A stretch of 52,141 bases of DNA from Rhodovulum steppense (GTDB lineage Bacteria > Pseudomonadota > Alphaproteobacteria > Rhodobacterales > Rhodobacteraceae): positions 1 through 52,141 of the forward strand of contig NZ_SLVM01000023.1 of the NCBI RefSeq assembly GCF_004339675.1. The letters are read 5' to 3'. Under the pieces are notes generated by a model. That model worked only from the letters and a program-made list of their open reading frames with translations. It was not told the DNA's origin and made no database searches. The stretch's first letter is position 1, and each line of letters starts with the position of its first letter. This document shows, piece by piece, positions 29,778 through 37,811 of the stretch. The position numbers were made by a program, and so were the translations under genes.

Positions 29778-30395
29778 TCAGCCGTCGTGCTTCTCCAGAA
29801 AGGCCTCGACGGGGAGCGTGCGGAAATCCTCAAGCGCAGCACGCAGTGCGGCATGGTCCCAATCCCACCAGGCCAGCGCAACCAGTCGTTCGGCTATCGT
29901 TGGCGGGAACCGGTCGCGCAAGGGCCGCGCGGGCACACCGGCGACGATGGTGTAGGGCGCAACATCGCGCGTGACCACCGCCCCCGCCGCCACGACCGCG
30001 CCATCGCCCAGGGTGAGTTCGGGCCGCACGATGGCGCCATGTCCGACCCAGGTGTCATGTCCGATCCGCACCCGGCGCGCCGCACGCCGTACGAAGAACG
30101 CGGTATCGTCCGCCGCATCGTCCCAGTAATCGGCCGAACGGTAGAGGAAATGGTGCAGGCTCGCCCGCTCCATCGGGTGGTCTGTCGGACCGATGCGGGT
30201 GAAGCTGGCAATGTTGGCGAACTTGCCCACCGAAGCATTCGCGATGTCGGCATAGCGGTCGCAATAGGAATAGTCGCCGATCTCGGAATTGAGAATCCGC
30301 GTGCCCTGACCGATCTCGACATAGGCGCCCAGATGGCTGGCCGTGATGCTGTACTCGGGGTGCAGGACCGGGGTTTCGGCGCTCAGACGGGCCAT
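29778..30395 (-). CDS. phosphonate-cluster hexapeptide-repeat acyltransferase
   Basis: A 205-residue left-handed beta-helix protein of the chloramphenicol/xenobiotic acetyltransferase type, a known phosphonate-cluster family. Hexapeptide turns run through GAYVEIGQGTRILNSEIGDYSYCDRYA and IGHDTWVGHGAIV ... LGDGAVVAAGAVVTRDV, closing with IVAGVPARPLRDRF, the usual family C-terminal motif. It is the last gene of phnCDE1E2, 69 bp after phnE2. It may acylate a phosphonate such as aminophosphonates before cleavage, in the place of PhnO, which is not seen here. That role is an inference. Confidence 0.85.
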   Translation of the reverse strand: MARLSAETPVLHPEYSITASHLGAYVEIGQGTRILNSEIGDYSYCDRYADIANASVGKFANIASFTRIGPTDHPMERASLHHFLYRSADYWDDAADDTAFFVRRAARRVRIGHDTWVGHGAIVRPELTLGDGAVVAAGAVVTRDVAPYTIVAGVPARPLRDRFPPTIAERLVALAWWDWDHAALRAALEDFRTLPVEAFLEKHDG

Positions 30396-30464
30396 GAGGG
30401 TCGCTTTCGTCAGGCCGGGTCACGCCTCCGGCGGGTTTATCTGGAGCCAGAAGAAGGAGGCCGG

Positions 30465-31778
30465 TCAGGCGCCCTTGATCAGGCGGCGGCGCAGGATGCC
30501 CGACAGCCAGTCCATCAGCGTCACCATGATCAGGATCAGGGTGATGTAATAGCTGACCTCCTCCCAGTCCTTCTGTGTGATGATCGCCTGGGTCAGCATG
30601 AGCCCGATCCCGCCCCCGGTGATCGCGCCGATGATTGTCGCGCTGCGGGTGTTCGATTCGAGATAGTAGAGCACTTGGGACAGCAGGATCGGCGTGATCT
30701 GCGGAATGACGCCGAAGCGGTAACGGGCCAGCGTGGGCGCACCGGTGGACTGGACGCCTTCGATCTGGCGGCGGTCAACGTTTTCCAGTGCCTCGGAAAA
30801 CATCTTGCCGAAACTGCCCGAGTCGGTGACGAGGATCGCCAGCGCCCCGGTCAGCGGCCCTGGCCCGAAGGCGCGCGCCAGAACGATGGTCCAGATCAGC
30901 GCATCCACCCCGCGCACGAAGTCGAACACCCGGCGCACCGCGAAACGCACGATCATGAAGGGCGTGAAGTTGCGCGCCGCGAGGAAGGCCAGGGGCAGCG
31001 CTACCAGAGCCGCCCCCATCGTGCCGAGGAAGGCCATGAGGATCGTCTCGAAGATCGCCCAGGCGACCTCGCTGTGGCGCCACATCTGGTTGCCCCAGAA
31101 ATCCTGCCATGCGCCTTGCAGGTTGTCGCGGGTCGGGTCGATCTGCGGGCCGAAGAGGATCGCGGCCAGGCCCTCCCCGTGATAGGGGCTGTCAAGGGTG
31201 AAGAAGAACAGCTCCCAACCAAGCGAATAGCGGAACACTTCCGTCCGGTTGCGGGTGATGGTGACGCGGCCTGCCTCGGTGGTGATCGCGACGCGGTTAT
31301 CCGAGGCATTGATCCAGTCTGGCACCGCGTCACCGAGATTGGTCACGACGCCGCCCGACCGGCTGGTGATGGCCTCGATCACGCCGAAGCCCGGCACCTC
31401 ATAGGTCATGCCATCCGCGGTATAGGTGACGACATGCCCGCCGCCGAGGTCGATCACGGTCTCGTCCCCAAGCCGCACCCAGTCAGGCGCCGTGCCGGGC
31501 GGATAGCTGCCCTTGCGCTCGCCCTCGATGGCGATGCTGACTTCGCCGCTGCGATTGTCGCGGGTGACATGGGTCTTGTAGCTGTAGCTGTCGGCGACCA
31601 GCAGCCGCGCATTGTCCATCCGCGCCCGTTCCGCCAGGCCGGGGATGTCGAAGGCGAAGAAGATATAGGTCAGATAGGCAAGGATCAGCGCCGGAAGCCG
31701 GAACGCGGCGAGGCGTCTGGACATCATCCGCAGGGTCACTTCGGCCTTGAGCGTGGCGGTGGTGGCGGTCACGGTCAT
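30465..31778 (-). CDS. phnE2: phosphonate ABC transporter permease PhnE2 with large periplasmic insertion
   Basis: A 437-residue permease, much longer than the usual 260-290. A first membrane helix (about 27-47, LPALILAYLTYIFFAFDI) is followed by a beta-rich segment of about 150 residues (about 55-205; VSIAIEGERKG, VIDLGGGHVVTYTADG, VAITTEAGRVTITRNR) with no helix, presumably periplasmic. The standard permease core follows, with the EAA-type loop FGKMFSEALENVDRRQIEGVQSTGAP. It overlaps phnE1 by 4 bp, so the two permeases form the channel together. Confidence 0.92.
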   Translation of the reverse strand: MTVTATTATLKAEVTLRMMSRRLAAFRLPALILAYLTYIFFAFDIPGLAERARMDNARLLVADSYSYKTHVTRDNRSGEVSIAIEGERKGSYPPGTAPDWVRLGDETVIDLGGGHVVTYTADGMTYEVPGFGVIEAITSRSGGVVTNLGDAVPDWINASDNRVAITTEAGRVTITRNRTEVFRYSLGWELFFFTLDSPYHGEGLAAILFGPQIDPTRDNLQGAWQDFWGNQMWRHSEVAWAIFETILMAFLGTMGAALVALPLAFLAARNFTPFMIVRFAVRRVFDFVRGVDALIWTIVLARAFGPGPLTGALAILVTDSGSFGKMFSEALENVDRRQIEGVQSTGAPTLARYRFGVIPQITPILLSQVLYYLESNTRSATIIGAITGGGIGLMLTQAIITQKDWEEVSYYITLILIMVTLMDWLSGILRRRLIKGA

Positions 31779-32650
31779 GCCCTGCCCTCCCCGCTGGTCA
31801 GCTTGTCGCGGTAATGGCTGGAAAGCTGGTCGAAGAAGACGATGGCGCCGAACAGCAACAGGAAGATCGCGGCCGCCTCGTCGAACCGGCCCTGCCCCCA
31901 GGACATCGCGTTGCGCAGTTCGTAACCGACGCCGCCCGCGCCCACGAAGCCAAGGATCGCCGAGGCGCGGATATTGATCTCGAAGCGCATCAGCCCGTAA
32001 CTCAGGTAGTTCGGTGCGACCTGTGGGATCACACCCAGCCCCATGCGCTGGATCCAGGTGGCGCCGACCGATTCCAGCCCTTCGACCGGCTTGAGATCGG
32101 CATTCTCGTTGACCTCGGAGAACAGCTTGCCCAACGCGCCGCCGGTATGGAAGGCGATCGCGATCATCGCCGGAACTGGCCCCCCACCCATGATGAAGAT
32201 CAGCACCAGCGCGATCACGATCTCGGGGATGGCGCGCATCACGTCCATGATCCGGCGAAAGAGCGGGATCAGCCGCGGAAAGCGCGCAAGCCCGCGGGTC
32301 GACAGCAGCGACAGCGCCAACCCCAGCATCGCCCCCACCAGCGTCGAGACCGCGGCGATGTTGATCGTCTCGATCAGCGCGGGGAAGAACTTCGCCAGAT
32401 TGCCGGGCAGCCGCTCGATCTTGGCGGCCGCCTCGCTGACCACCTCGGAGGGGAAGGCAAGCACATTGGGCAGCCCGTTCCAGAAACCGCCTGCATTACG
32501 GTCGTCGGCGACGACGAATCCCGCCGCCATCAGCGCGACGAAGACGATCAGGATCATTCCGGAATAGATGCGCCGCTGCCGCGTGAGCGTCATGTAGCTG
32601 TCGCGCATATGCGCCGCGCCCGGACCGACCGACGAGGTGATTTCTGCCAT
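31775..32650 (-). CDS. phnE1: phosphonate ABC transporter permease PhnE1
   Basis: A 291-residue inner-membrane permease with a first helix after a short cytoplasmic tail (IYSGMILIVFVALMAAGFVV), a BPD_transp_1 core and the EAA-type cytoplasmic loop GKLFSEVNENADLKPVEGLESVGA. Length is normal. It is the first of two permease genes, 71 bp after phnD; a hairpin lies in that gap. It pairs with PhnE2 (overlap 4 bp) to import phosphonates delivered by PhnD. Confidence 0.94.
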   Translation of the reverse strand: MAEITSSVGPGAAHMRDSYMTLTRQRRIYSGMILIVFVALMAAGFVVADDRNAGGFWNGLPNVLAFPSEVVSEAAAKIERLPGNLAKFFPALIETINIAAVSTLVGAMLGLALSLLSTRGLARFPRLIPLFRRIMDVMRAIPEIVIALVLIFIMGGGPVPAMIAIAFHTGGALGKLFSEVNENADLKPVEGLESVGATWIQRMGLGVIPQVAPNYLSYGLMRFEINIRASAILGFVGAGGVGYELRNAMSWGQGRFDEAAAIFLLLFGAIVFFDQLSSHYRDKLTSGEGRA

Positions 32651-32675
32651 TCGAACCCTGCCCTCACAAAAGGCG

Positions 32676-32706
32676 GGACGGGCCCGGCGCCTGGCCGGAC
32701 CCGTCC
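32676..32706 (-). terminator. strong hairpin between phnD and phnE1
   Basis: GGACGGG (32676-32682) pairs with CCCGTCC (32700-32706), and inside it CCGGC (32684-32688) with GCCGG (32694-32698). On the minus strand it is followed by a short T4 tract. After a binding-protein gene such hairpins commonly stabilise the upstream message and lower permease expression. It could act as a partial terminator. Confidence 0.55.
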
Positions 32707-32721
32707 GTGCGACACCTTGGA

Positions 32722-33624
32722 TCAGTTCGACTGAGACTTGCGCGCCTCGATGATCGAGAGATAGGCGTCATGGTTGATCGGCTGGAATCCCAGCGCCTCG
32801 CCCGCCATGAAACCATAAGCACAGTCGGGGTCCATGTAGGGCAGCGAGGCGGTCAACGTGGTGATGTCGATCTTGACCCGTTCGGGCAGCGCCTTGCGCA
32901 GCACGATGGGGCCTTCGGGGATCGGCTTGGACTTCCAGATCTCGACCAGATCGTTCATGTCGACGAGACCGGCATCGACCGCCTTGCGCAGCGCGCCCGA
33001 GTTGTAGCCGTCTTCCCAGTCGCCCATGCCGTCGGCCCAGGTCACGCCCGCATCGACCTCGCCATTGGCCACCGCGACGATGGTCTGTTCATGACCGCCG
33101 ACAAAGCGGACCTCGCCGAAATAATCGCCCGATGCCATGCTGGCGCCGGTCGCCTCGGGGATCTCGATGGCCGGGATAAGGTAGCCGCTGGTCGAATTCG
33201 GATCGCCGAAGGCAAAGACCTTGCCCTTCATGTCGTCCAGCGAGGCGATGCCACTGTCAGCGCGGGCGAAGCCGATCGAGTAATAGCCGTAAGAGCCATC
33301 GACATTGGTCTTGACCATGATGGGCTCGACCGATTCAGGATCGCTCAGCCAAGCCTTGGCATAGGCCGAGGCGCCCAGCCAGGCCATGTCAATGGTGCCG
33401 CCCAGAAGGCCCTGGATCACGCCGTCATAATCGGCAGGGGTGAACATCTTGACCGGCACGCCCAGCAGGGCCTCGGCCTTGGCGCGGTAGCATTCGTTCG
33501 AGGACAGCCGGTCCTGAGCATTCTCGCCACCGAGGATGCCGATGCGGAATTCCGTGATTTCCTGGGCCATCACCGGGGCGGCAAGGGCGGTGCTGGCCAC
33601 AAGGGCCGCGAGCAGGTTCTTCAT
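32722..33624 (-). CDS. phnD: phosphonate ABC transporter substrate-binding protein
   Basis: A 300-residue periplasmic protein with a Sec signal peptide (MKNLLAALVASTALAAPVMA). FRIGILGGENAQDRL opens the mature domain, and SSNECYRAKAEALLGVPVKMFTPADYDGVIQGLL and VDMAWLGASAYAKAW-type blocks match PhnD proteins that capture alkylphosphonates. It follows phnC by 63 bp and precedes a hairpin and the permeases. A good AGGAG lies upstream of the ATG. Confidence 0.95.
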   Translation of the reverse strand: MKNLLAALVASTALAAPVMAQEITEFRIGILGGENAQDRLSSNECYRAKAEALLGVPVKMFTPADYDGVIQGLLGGTIDMAWLGASAYAKAWLSDPESVEPIMVKTNVDGSYGYYSIGFARADSGIASLDDMKGKVFAFGDPNSTSGYLIPAIEIPEATGASMASGDYFGEVRFVGGHEQTIVAVANGEVDAGVTWADGMGDWEDGYNSGALRKAVDAGLVDMNDLVEIWKSKPIPEGPIVLRKALPERVKIDITTLTASLPYMDPDCAYGFMAGEALGFQPINHDAYLSIIEARKSQSN

Positions 33625-33687
33625 GGTCTCACACTCCTGTCAGGGGCCGCGTCCATAAGGCGGGCGCGGCGGGAAAACTCTGGTGTT

Positions 33688-34512
33688 TCAGTGGACTTTC
33701 ACCCCGGCCCTCGACTTTTCCGCGGGCGAATCGAGGTGGTGGATCGCGGTCGAGGTCGCGGTTTCGGAGAAGGTTTCATCCGCACCGTAGATGTCGCGGG
33801 CAACACCGGTGGTCAGTTGATCGGGCGTACCGTCGAACACGATCCGCCCCTCGCGCATGCCGATCACCCGGTCGCAATAGCGCCGCGCGGTGTCCAGTGT
33901 ATGGAGGTTGGCGATCACCATCCGCCCGTCCTCCTCATGGATGCGACGCAGCGCGTCCATCACCACCTGCGCGTTCATCGGGTCCAGGCTGGCGATAGGT
34001 TCGTCGGCCAGGATGATCTGCGGATCCTGCATCAGGGCGCGGGCGATGGCGACGCGTTGCTGCTGGCCGCCCGACAGCGCCTCGGCGCGCTTGGGCGCCT
34101 GTTCGGCGATTCCCAGCCGATCGAGGATGTCGATGGCGCGGTGGATGTCCGCGGTCGGGTAGAGGTTGAAGAAGGTCGCGAAGGCCGAGCGGCGGTTCAG
34201 CGTGCCGTGCAGAACATTCGAGACCACATCCATGCGCGGCACCAGGTTGAACTGCTGGAAGATCATCGCGCAATCGGACTGCCAGGAGCGTTTCTCGGCC
34301 CCCTTCAGGCCCAGAACGTTCCGCCCCCGGAAGTGGATTGCGCCGTCGGTGGCATCGGTCAACCGGTTAATCATGCGCAGGAATGTGGACTTGCCCGCCC
34401 CCGATCGCCCGATGATCCCGATGAAGGCAGGGCGCTCAACGCCAAACGACACCCGATCCACGGCACGGTTTGCCCCGAAGACCTTGGTCACGTTCTCGAC
34501 ACTCAGCAGCAT
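33688..34512 (-). CDS. phnC: phosphonate ABC transporter ATP-binding protein
   Basis: A 274-residue ABC ATPase, the motor of the PhnCDE importer. Walker [10 protein letters not shown], signature [15 protein letters not shown] and Walker B IILADEP are complete, with [19 protein letters not shown] typical of PhnC. The C-terminus has about 20 extra residues beyond the ABC fold. It is the first gene of the operon, 66 bp downstream of a Pho-box-like sequence. Confidence 0.95.
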   Translation of the reverse strand: MLLSVENVTKVFGANRAVDRVSFGVERPAFIGIIGRSGAGKSTFLRMINRLTDATDGAIHFRGRNVLGLKGAEKRSWQSDCAMIFQQFNLVPRMDVVSNVLHGTLNRRSAFATFFNLYPTADIHRAIDILDRLGIAEQAPKRAEALSGGQQQRVAIARALMQDPQIILADEPIASLDPMNAQVVMDALRRIHEEDGRMVIANLHTLDTARRYCDRVIGMREGRIVFDGTPDQLTTGVARDIYGADETFSETATSTAIHHLDSPAEKSRAGVKVH

Positions 34513-34577
34513 TCCGCCCCCGCTCCTTGCACCGGGGGTGGCGTAACGGCGGGCTGCAACGCAAACTTATCGGTTTT

Positions 34578-34595
34578 CTGACGTTTGCATGACAG
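34578..34595 (-). promoter_or_regulatory. Pho box candidate upstream of phnC
   Basis: The minus strand reads CTGTCATGCAAACGTCAG: a perfect CTGTCAT heptamer, a 4-bp spacer and a second heptamer ACGTCAG that matches CTGTCAT at four of seven positions. This is the PhoB direct-repeat architecture. It lies 66-83 bp before the phnC ATG and also between phnC and the divergent flavin reductase. Phosphate-starvation control of phosphonate uptake is well established, so the reading is sensible. Confidence 0.6.
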
Positions 34596-34669
34596 CCGCC
34601 GGGCGGTTGCCGCCGCCCCGTCGATGACGCATGCTCGCGCCCCGATCAATGGCGAGAGGATGCCGCCCC

Positions 34670-35167
34670 ATGGACCGATTCACCCCCGGCCCCGCGACCG
34701 AGCGGCAGTATCGCGACGCGCTGGGCTGTTTCGCGACCGGCGTGACCGTGGTGACGGTCGCGGCCCCGACCGGTCCGGTGGGCATGACGGCGAACAGCTT
34801 TTCCTCGGTCTCGCTCGATCCGCCGCTGATCCTGTGGTCGCCCGCCTGCGCCTCGGCGCGGTTCGGGGCGATGATCGGGGCGGATCGCTTTGCCGTGCAT
34901 GTGCTGGGCGCGGGCGAGATCGCCGTTGCGCAACGCTTTGCCCGGTCGGGCGGCGCGTTCGAGGGGTTGGCCATGGAATGGGCCGAGAGCGGCCCGCCCC
35001 TGCTGGACGAGGGCTGGATCGCGCGATTCCTGTGCACTCGCGTTGCGGTGCATGAGGCGGGCGATCACGCCATCGTCGTCGGCCGGGTGGACGAGGTCGC
35101 CCGCCGCGAGGGTCCGCCGCTGGTCTTCGCAGGCGGCGCCTATGGGGATTTCAGCCCCACGGGGTAA
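34670..35167 (+). CDS. flavin reductase-family protein
   Basis: A 165-residue FMN-binding split-barrel protein (flavin reductase, HpaC/RutF-like). RQYRDALGCFATGVTVVTV, GMTANSFSSVSLDPPLILW and HAIVVGRVDEV are typical blocks; the latter two line the flavin site. The start at 34670 has GAGAGGA upstream. It would reduce FMN/FAD with NAD(P)H, often for a partner monooxygenase, but none lies next to it. It is divergent from phnC across 157 bp that contain the Pho-box-like site. Confidence 0.88.
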   Translation: MDRFTPGPATERQYRDALGCFATGVTVVTVAAPTGPVGMTANSFSSVSLDPPLILWSPACASARFGAMIGADRFAVHVLGAGEIAVAQRFARSGGAFEGLAMEWAESGPPLLDEGWIARFLCTRVAVHEAGDHAIVVGRVDEVARREGPPLVFAGGAYGDFSPTG

Positions 35168-35203
35168 GGGGCGGCGCGGTCAACCGCGCCGCATACCGGG
35201 CGG

Positions 35204-35536
35204 TCAGCCGCCGCGGGCCAGGACGCCATCCCCCTCGCCCACCGGTTCATTGCCGGTCATCAGGTGAAAGTCGTTCGGATTGGCATCGTTCCAGCCGAAG
35301 CGGACCGGTGCCTCGTTGCGCAGGATGTCCAGCATCACCGGCATCTGCTGGAAGTCCAGATAGCCGTAGAATCGCTGGCCATAGGTGGTCGGCGCCGAGG
35401 CATCGGGCAAAGGCCCGCTCTTGCGAAAGCTCAGCCCCGCGTAGAAGCCCGGGCCGTTCAACTGGATCAGGCCGTAATAGGCCGGTCCACCGACCGAAGC
35501 CTTGTAGGTCTCGATTTCATACCATTTCCAGGCCAT
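35204..35536 (-). CDS. conserved small protein of unknown function (paralogue of the next gene)
   Basis: A 110-residue soluble protein without signal peptide, rich in aromatic residues (WKWYEIETY, AYYGLIQLNGPGFYAGLSF, FYGYLDF). Its C-terminal half holds MLDILRNEAPV and NEPVGE, also found (VIDILRNEDPV, LEPVGE) in the gene just upstream, so the two are paralogues. They are 21 bp apart and probably co-transcribed. I recognise no family. GGGGAG precedes the ATG. It lies between the phosphonate and sox clusters. Confidence 0.65.
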   Translation of the reverse strand: MAWKWYEIETYKASVGGPAYYGLIQLNGPGFYAGLSFRKSGPLPDASAPTTYGQRFYGYLDFQQMPVMLDILRNEAPVRFGWNDANPNDFHLMTGNEPVGEGDGVLARGG

Positions 35537-35557
35537 GTCAGGCTCCCCTGCGTTTTC

Positions 35558-35812
35558 TCAGCTTTCGGCTTCGCCCACGGGTTCGAGCTGGGTGGTCACC
35601 GATCCGGTGGTCGAGTTGCCATAGACCGGATCCTCGTTGCGCAGGATGTCGATCACCCGCGCGAAGTTCTCGGCATTCATGTAGGGCGTTTCCTCGCGCT
35701 TGTTCTCGAAGGTGGTGAAGTAGAACTTTCCCATGCCGATCTTTGGATCCCAGAGGGCCTGGTATCCGCTGAGCTTGGTCCAGCCGGTGGTTCCTTGTGC
35801 ATGATGGGGCAT
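35558..35812 (-). CDS. conserved small protein of unknown function (paralogue of the neighbouring gene)
   Basis: An 84-residue protein starting MPHHAQGTTGWTKLSGYQAL at 35812 with AAGGG about 11 bp upstream; the open frame beyond it is unlikely to be coding. GMGKFYFTTFENKREE is followed by AENFARVIDILRNEDPVYGN and LEPVGEAES. It shares the D-ILRNE-PV and EPVGE motifs with its downstream neighbour but lacks about 25 residues in the middle. Function unknown. It is upstream in the same orientation, so the pair likely forms an operon. Confidence 0.65.
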   Translation of the reverse strand: MPHHAQGTTGWTKLSGYQALWDPKIGMGKFYFTTFENKREETPYMNAENFARVIDILRNEDPVYGNSTTGSVTTQLEPVGEAES

Positions 35813-36039
35813 GTCTGCGTGACCCTTGTTCGCGTGAAATCGCGGTGATGGTTCGCCACTCCTCCGGCATGGCCGGAGAGCACTCGTTCCCCGCGGGGAC
35901 AGGCCCCGCGGCCACGTCCCGGCCGACCGGACGAATGTCCGACCCTCCGGGCGTTCAGACTCGCGCGGACGGCCCGGCAATGCATTGATGGGCATCATGG
36001 GAGAGGTGACCGGCCCGGCAACCGGGCCGGATCAAGCGG

Positions 36040-36264
36040 TCAGTCGGGCCGCGGCCGGATCACGTTGAGGCTGCGCTTGAGACGCCGCAACGAGGACGGC
36101 GTCATCCCGAAATAGCGCGCCATCTCCTGGTCGCTGAGGCCATAGCCGGTCATTGCGCGCAGGGTCGCATCCGGCATCGGACCCAGCTTGCCGAGGATCA
36201 GCGCATGATCGTCGAGACAGGCACGGCACAATGGCCGTGCCCCTGGCTTGCTTGTCTTGGTCAC
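36040..36264 (-). CDS. small helix-turn-helix protein with CxxC motif
   Basis: A 74-residue protein if the GTG at 36264 is used; GGAGGAG lies 8 bp upstream and no better ATG exists near. PLCRACLDDHALIL has a CxxC that may bind metal or be redox-active. The second half is a clear helix-turn-helix (GLSDQEMARYFGMTPSSLRRLKRSL, about 42-66). It follows soxF on the same strand beyond a strong hairpin. It could be a small regulator, but its target is unknown. Confidence 0.6.
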   Translation of the reverse strand: MTKTSKPGARPLCRACLDDHALILGKLGPMPDATLRAMTGYGLSDQEMARYFGMTPSSLRRLKRSLNVIRPRPD

Positions 36265-36438
36265 GTTCCTGGCTCCTCCCCGAACCAGTCCCTCTCTGCG
36301 GGGTTGTATCACGATTCTCTCCCGGTTGATCCGGGATTTCCCGCGAGGCCGACCATAACACATTCTGTCCTGACGACGGCATGGGCCGCGCGGACGCGTA
36401 ACCTGTCGCGGCAAGATGCCGCCTAGCCGCGGCGCAGC

Positions 36439-36466
36439 GCGGGCCCCGCCCGACGGCGGGGCCCGC
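36439..36466 (-). terminator. strong hairpin downstream of soxF
   Basis: GCGGGCCCCGCC and GGCGGGGCCCGC form a perfect 12-bp stem with a CGAC loop, 21 bp after the soxF stop. On the minus strand no T-run follows it, so it may be a termination or mRNA-stability structure. Confidence 0.55.
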
Positions 36467-36486
36467 AAAATCCGGTCGGGAACGGA

Positions 36487-37752
36487 TCAGCCGAACATGT
36501 CGGCGGTGATGCCCGAATACCATCCCAGGCTTTCCTCGTAGGTCAGCTTGCGCAGGTCGGCATCCTCGCCGGTCTGACTGACGAAGCCGTCCACCTTGGC
36601 GATCATCTCGTCGGTCGGCGCGTAGGAGGCACCTACCTTCACCCCGTCATCGGTGTCGATCAGCGACCAGCAGGTATTCGAGTAGCGCGCCGGGAAGGCG
36701 GTGGACCCGGTCAGCGCCGCGCGCACCTGCATCGCAGCCACCTTGGCGTGGCTGTTGGCCGAGAAGCCCGATTTCGGCATGTCGCCCGCGATGGTGGCAT
36801 CGCCCAGCACATAGATGTCTTCGTCCATCCGGCTTTGCATTGTGGCGGGCACGATGGGGCAATAGCCGTTCTCGGCCGTCAGCCCCGCCAGGTCGGCGAT
36901 GCGGCCGGCCTTCTGCGCCGGGATCACGTTGCAGACATCGACGGTTTCGACCTGGCCGTCGATATCGACCTCCATTGTCTCGGGGTTGACCGAGACGTTG
37001 GTGCCGCCGAAATCCGGGCCGATGCGCTGGATCATGCCAGGATAGTGCTTCTGCCAGCCTTCCTCGAACAGCGCCTGCTTCGAGAAGCTCGCCTTGGGAT
37101 CGACGATCAGGATCTTGGCGCTCGGGTTCCGCTCGCGCAGCACATGGGCCACCATCGAGATCCGCTCGTAGGGGCCGGGCGGACAGCGGAACGGGTCGGG
37201 CGGGGCGATCATGCAGAACACGCCGCCTTCGCGCATCCCCTCGACCTGTGCCTTCAGGAGTTGGGTCTGGCTACCCGCCTTCCAGGAATGCGGCATCCGG
37301 TTCTGGGCCGAGATGTCCCAGCCGGGCACCGAGCCCTCGACGAAGTCGATCCCCGGCGCGATGATCAGCTTGTCATAGGCGAAGGCATGGCCGCCCGCGG
37401 TGGTCACGGTCTTCGTGTCCCGGTCGACGCCGACCGCCCAGTCATGCACGACATTGATGCCGTAATCCGAGGCCAGCTTGCCATAGCTGTGCCCGATCGA
37501 GGCGAAGTCGCGGAAGCCGCCGATATAGAGGTTCGAGAAGAAGCAGGTGTAATAGGTGCGGGTGGGCTCGATCAGGGTGACGTCGATCGCACCCTGGCTG
37601 TCCTTGGCGATGTAGCGCGCCGCGGTCGCGCCGCCCGCCCCTCCGCCCACGATCACCACGCGCGGCCGGGCCTGGCCGATCAGAGGCGTGGCCGACAACG
37701 CGGCGCCGAGCGCGAGGCTCGTGCCGAGAAAACTCCGTCTGTTCAGTGTCAT
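36487..37752 (-). CDS. soxF: sulfur-oxidation flavoprotein SoxF (flavocytochrome c sulfide dehydrogenase-type)
   Basis: A 421-residue FAD protein of the sulfide dehydrogenase flavoprotein family, exported by the Tat pathway (NRRSFLGTSLALGAAL signal). VVIVGGGAGGATAARYIAK is the FAD-binding loop, YYTCFFSNLYIGGF and SNTCWSLIDTDDGVKVGASY carry the conserved cysteines of the family, and DEDIYVLGDATIAGDMPKSGFSAN is the second FAD motif. SoxF partners SoxE. The start at 37752 has GGAGG upstream and makes a proper Tat signal; upstream frame is not credible. It follows soxE by 59 bp. Confidence 0.94.
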   Translation of the reverse strand: MTLNRRSFLGTSLALGAALSATPLIGQARPRVVIVGGGAGGATAARYIAKDSQGAIDVTLIEPTRTYYTCFFSNLYIGGFRDFASIGHSYGKLASDYGINVVHDWAVGVDRDTKTVTTAGGHAFAYDKLIIAPGIDFVEGSVPGWDISAQNRMPHSWKAGSQTQLLKAQVEGMREGGVFCMIAPPDPFRCPPGPYERISMVAHVLRERNPSAKILIVDPKASFSKQALFEEGWQKHYPGMIQRIGPDFGGTNVSVNPETMEVDIDGQVETVDVCNVIPAQKAGRIADLAGLTAENGYCPIVPATMQSRMDEDIYVLGDATIAGDMPKSGFSANSHAKVAAMQVRAALTGSTAFPARYSNTCWSLIDTDDGVKVGASYAPTDEMIAKVDGFVSQTGEDADLRKLTYEESLGWYSGITADMFG

Positions 37753-37811
37753 GTCGCTTTTCCTCCCTGGACATGATCGCGCGTTTCCATTGTCGCGATG
37801 GCGAAGGCCCG

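Noticed and set aside
29586-31814. 742-codon open frame on the plus strand opposite the transferase and phnE2
   Set aside because: No domain; composition is that of a reversed permease gene.
32707-34581. 624-codon frame on the plus strand opposite phnD and phnC
   Set aside because: Shadow of two well-defined genes with proper starts and operon spacing.
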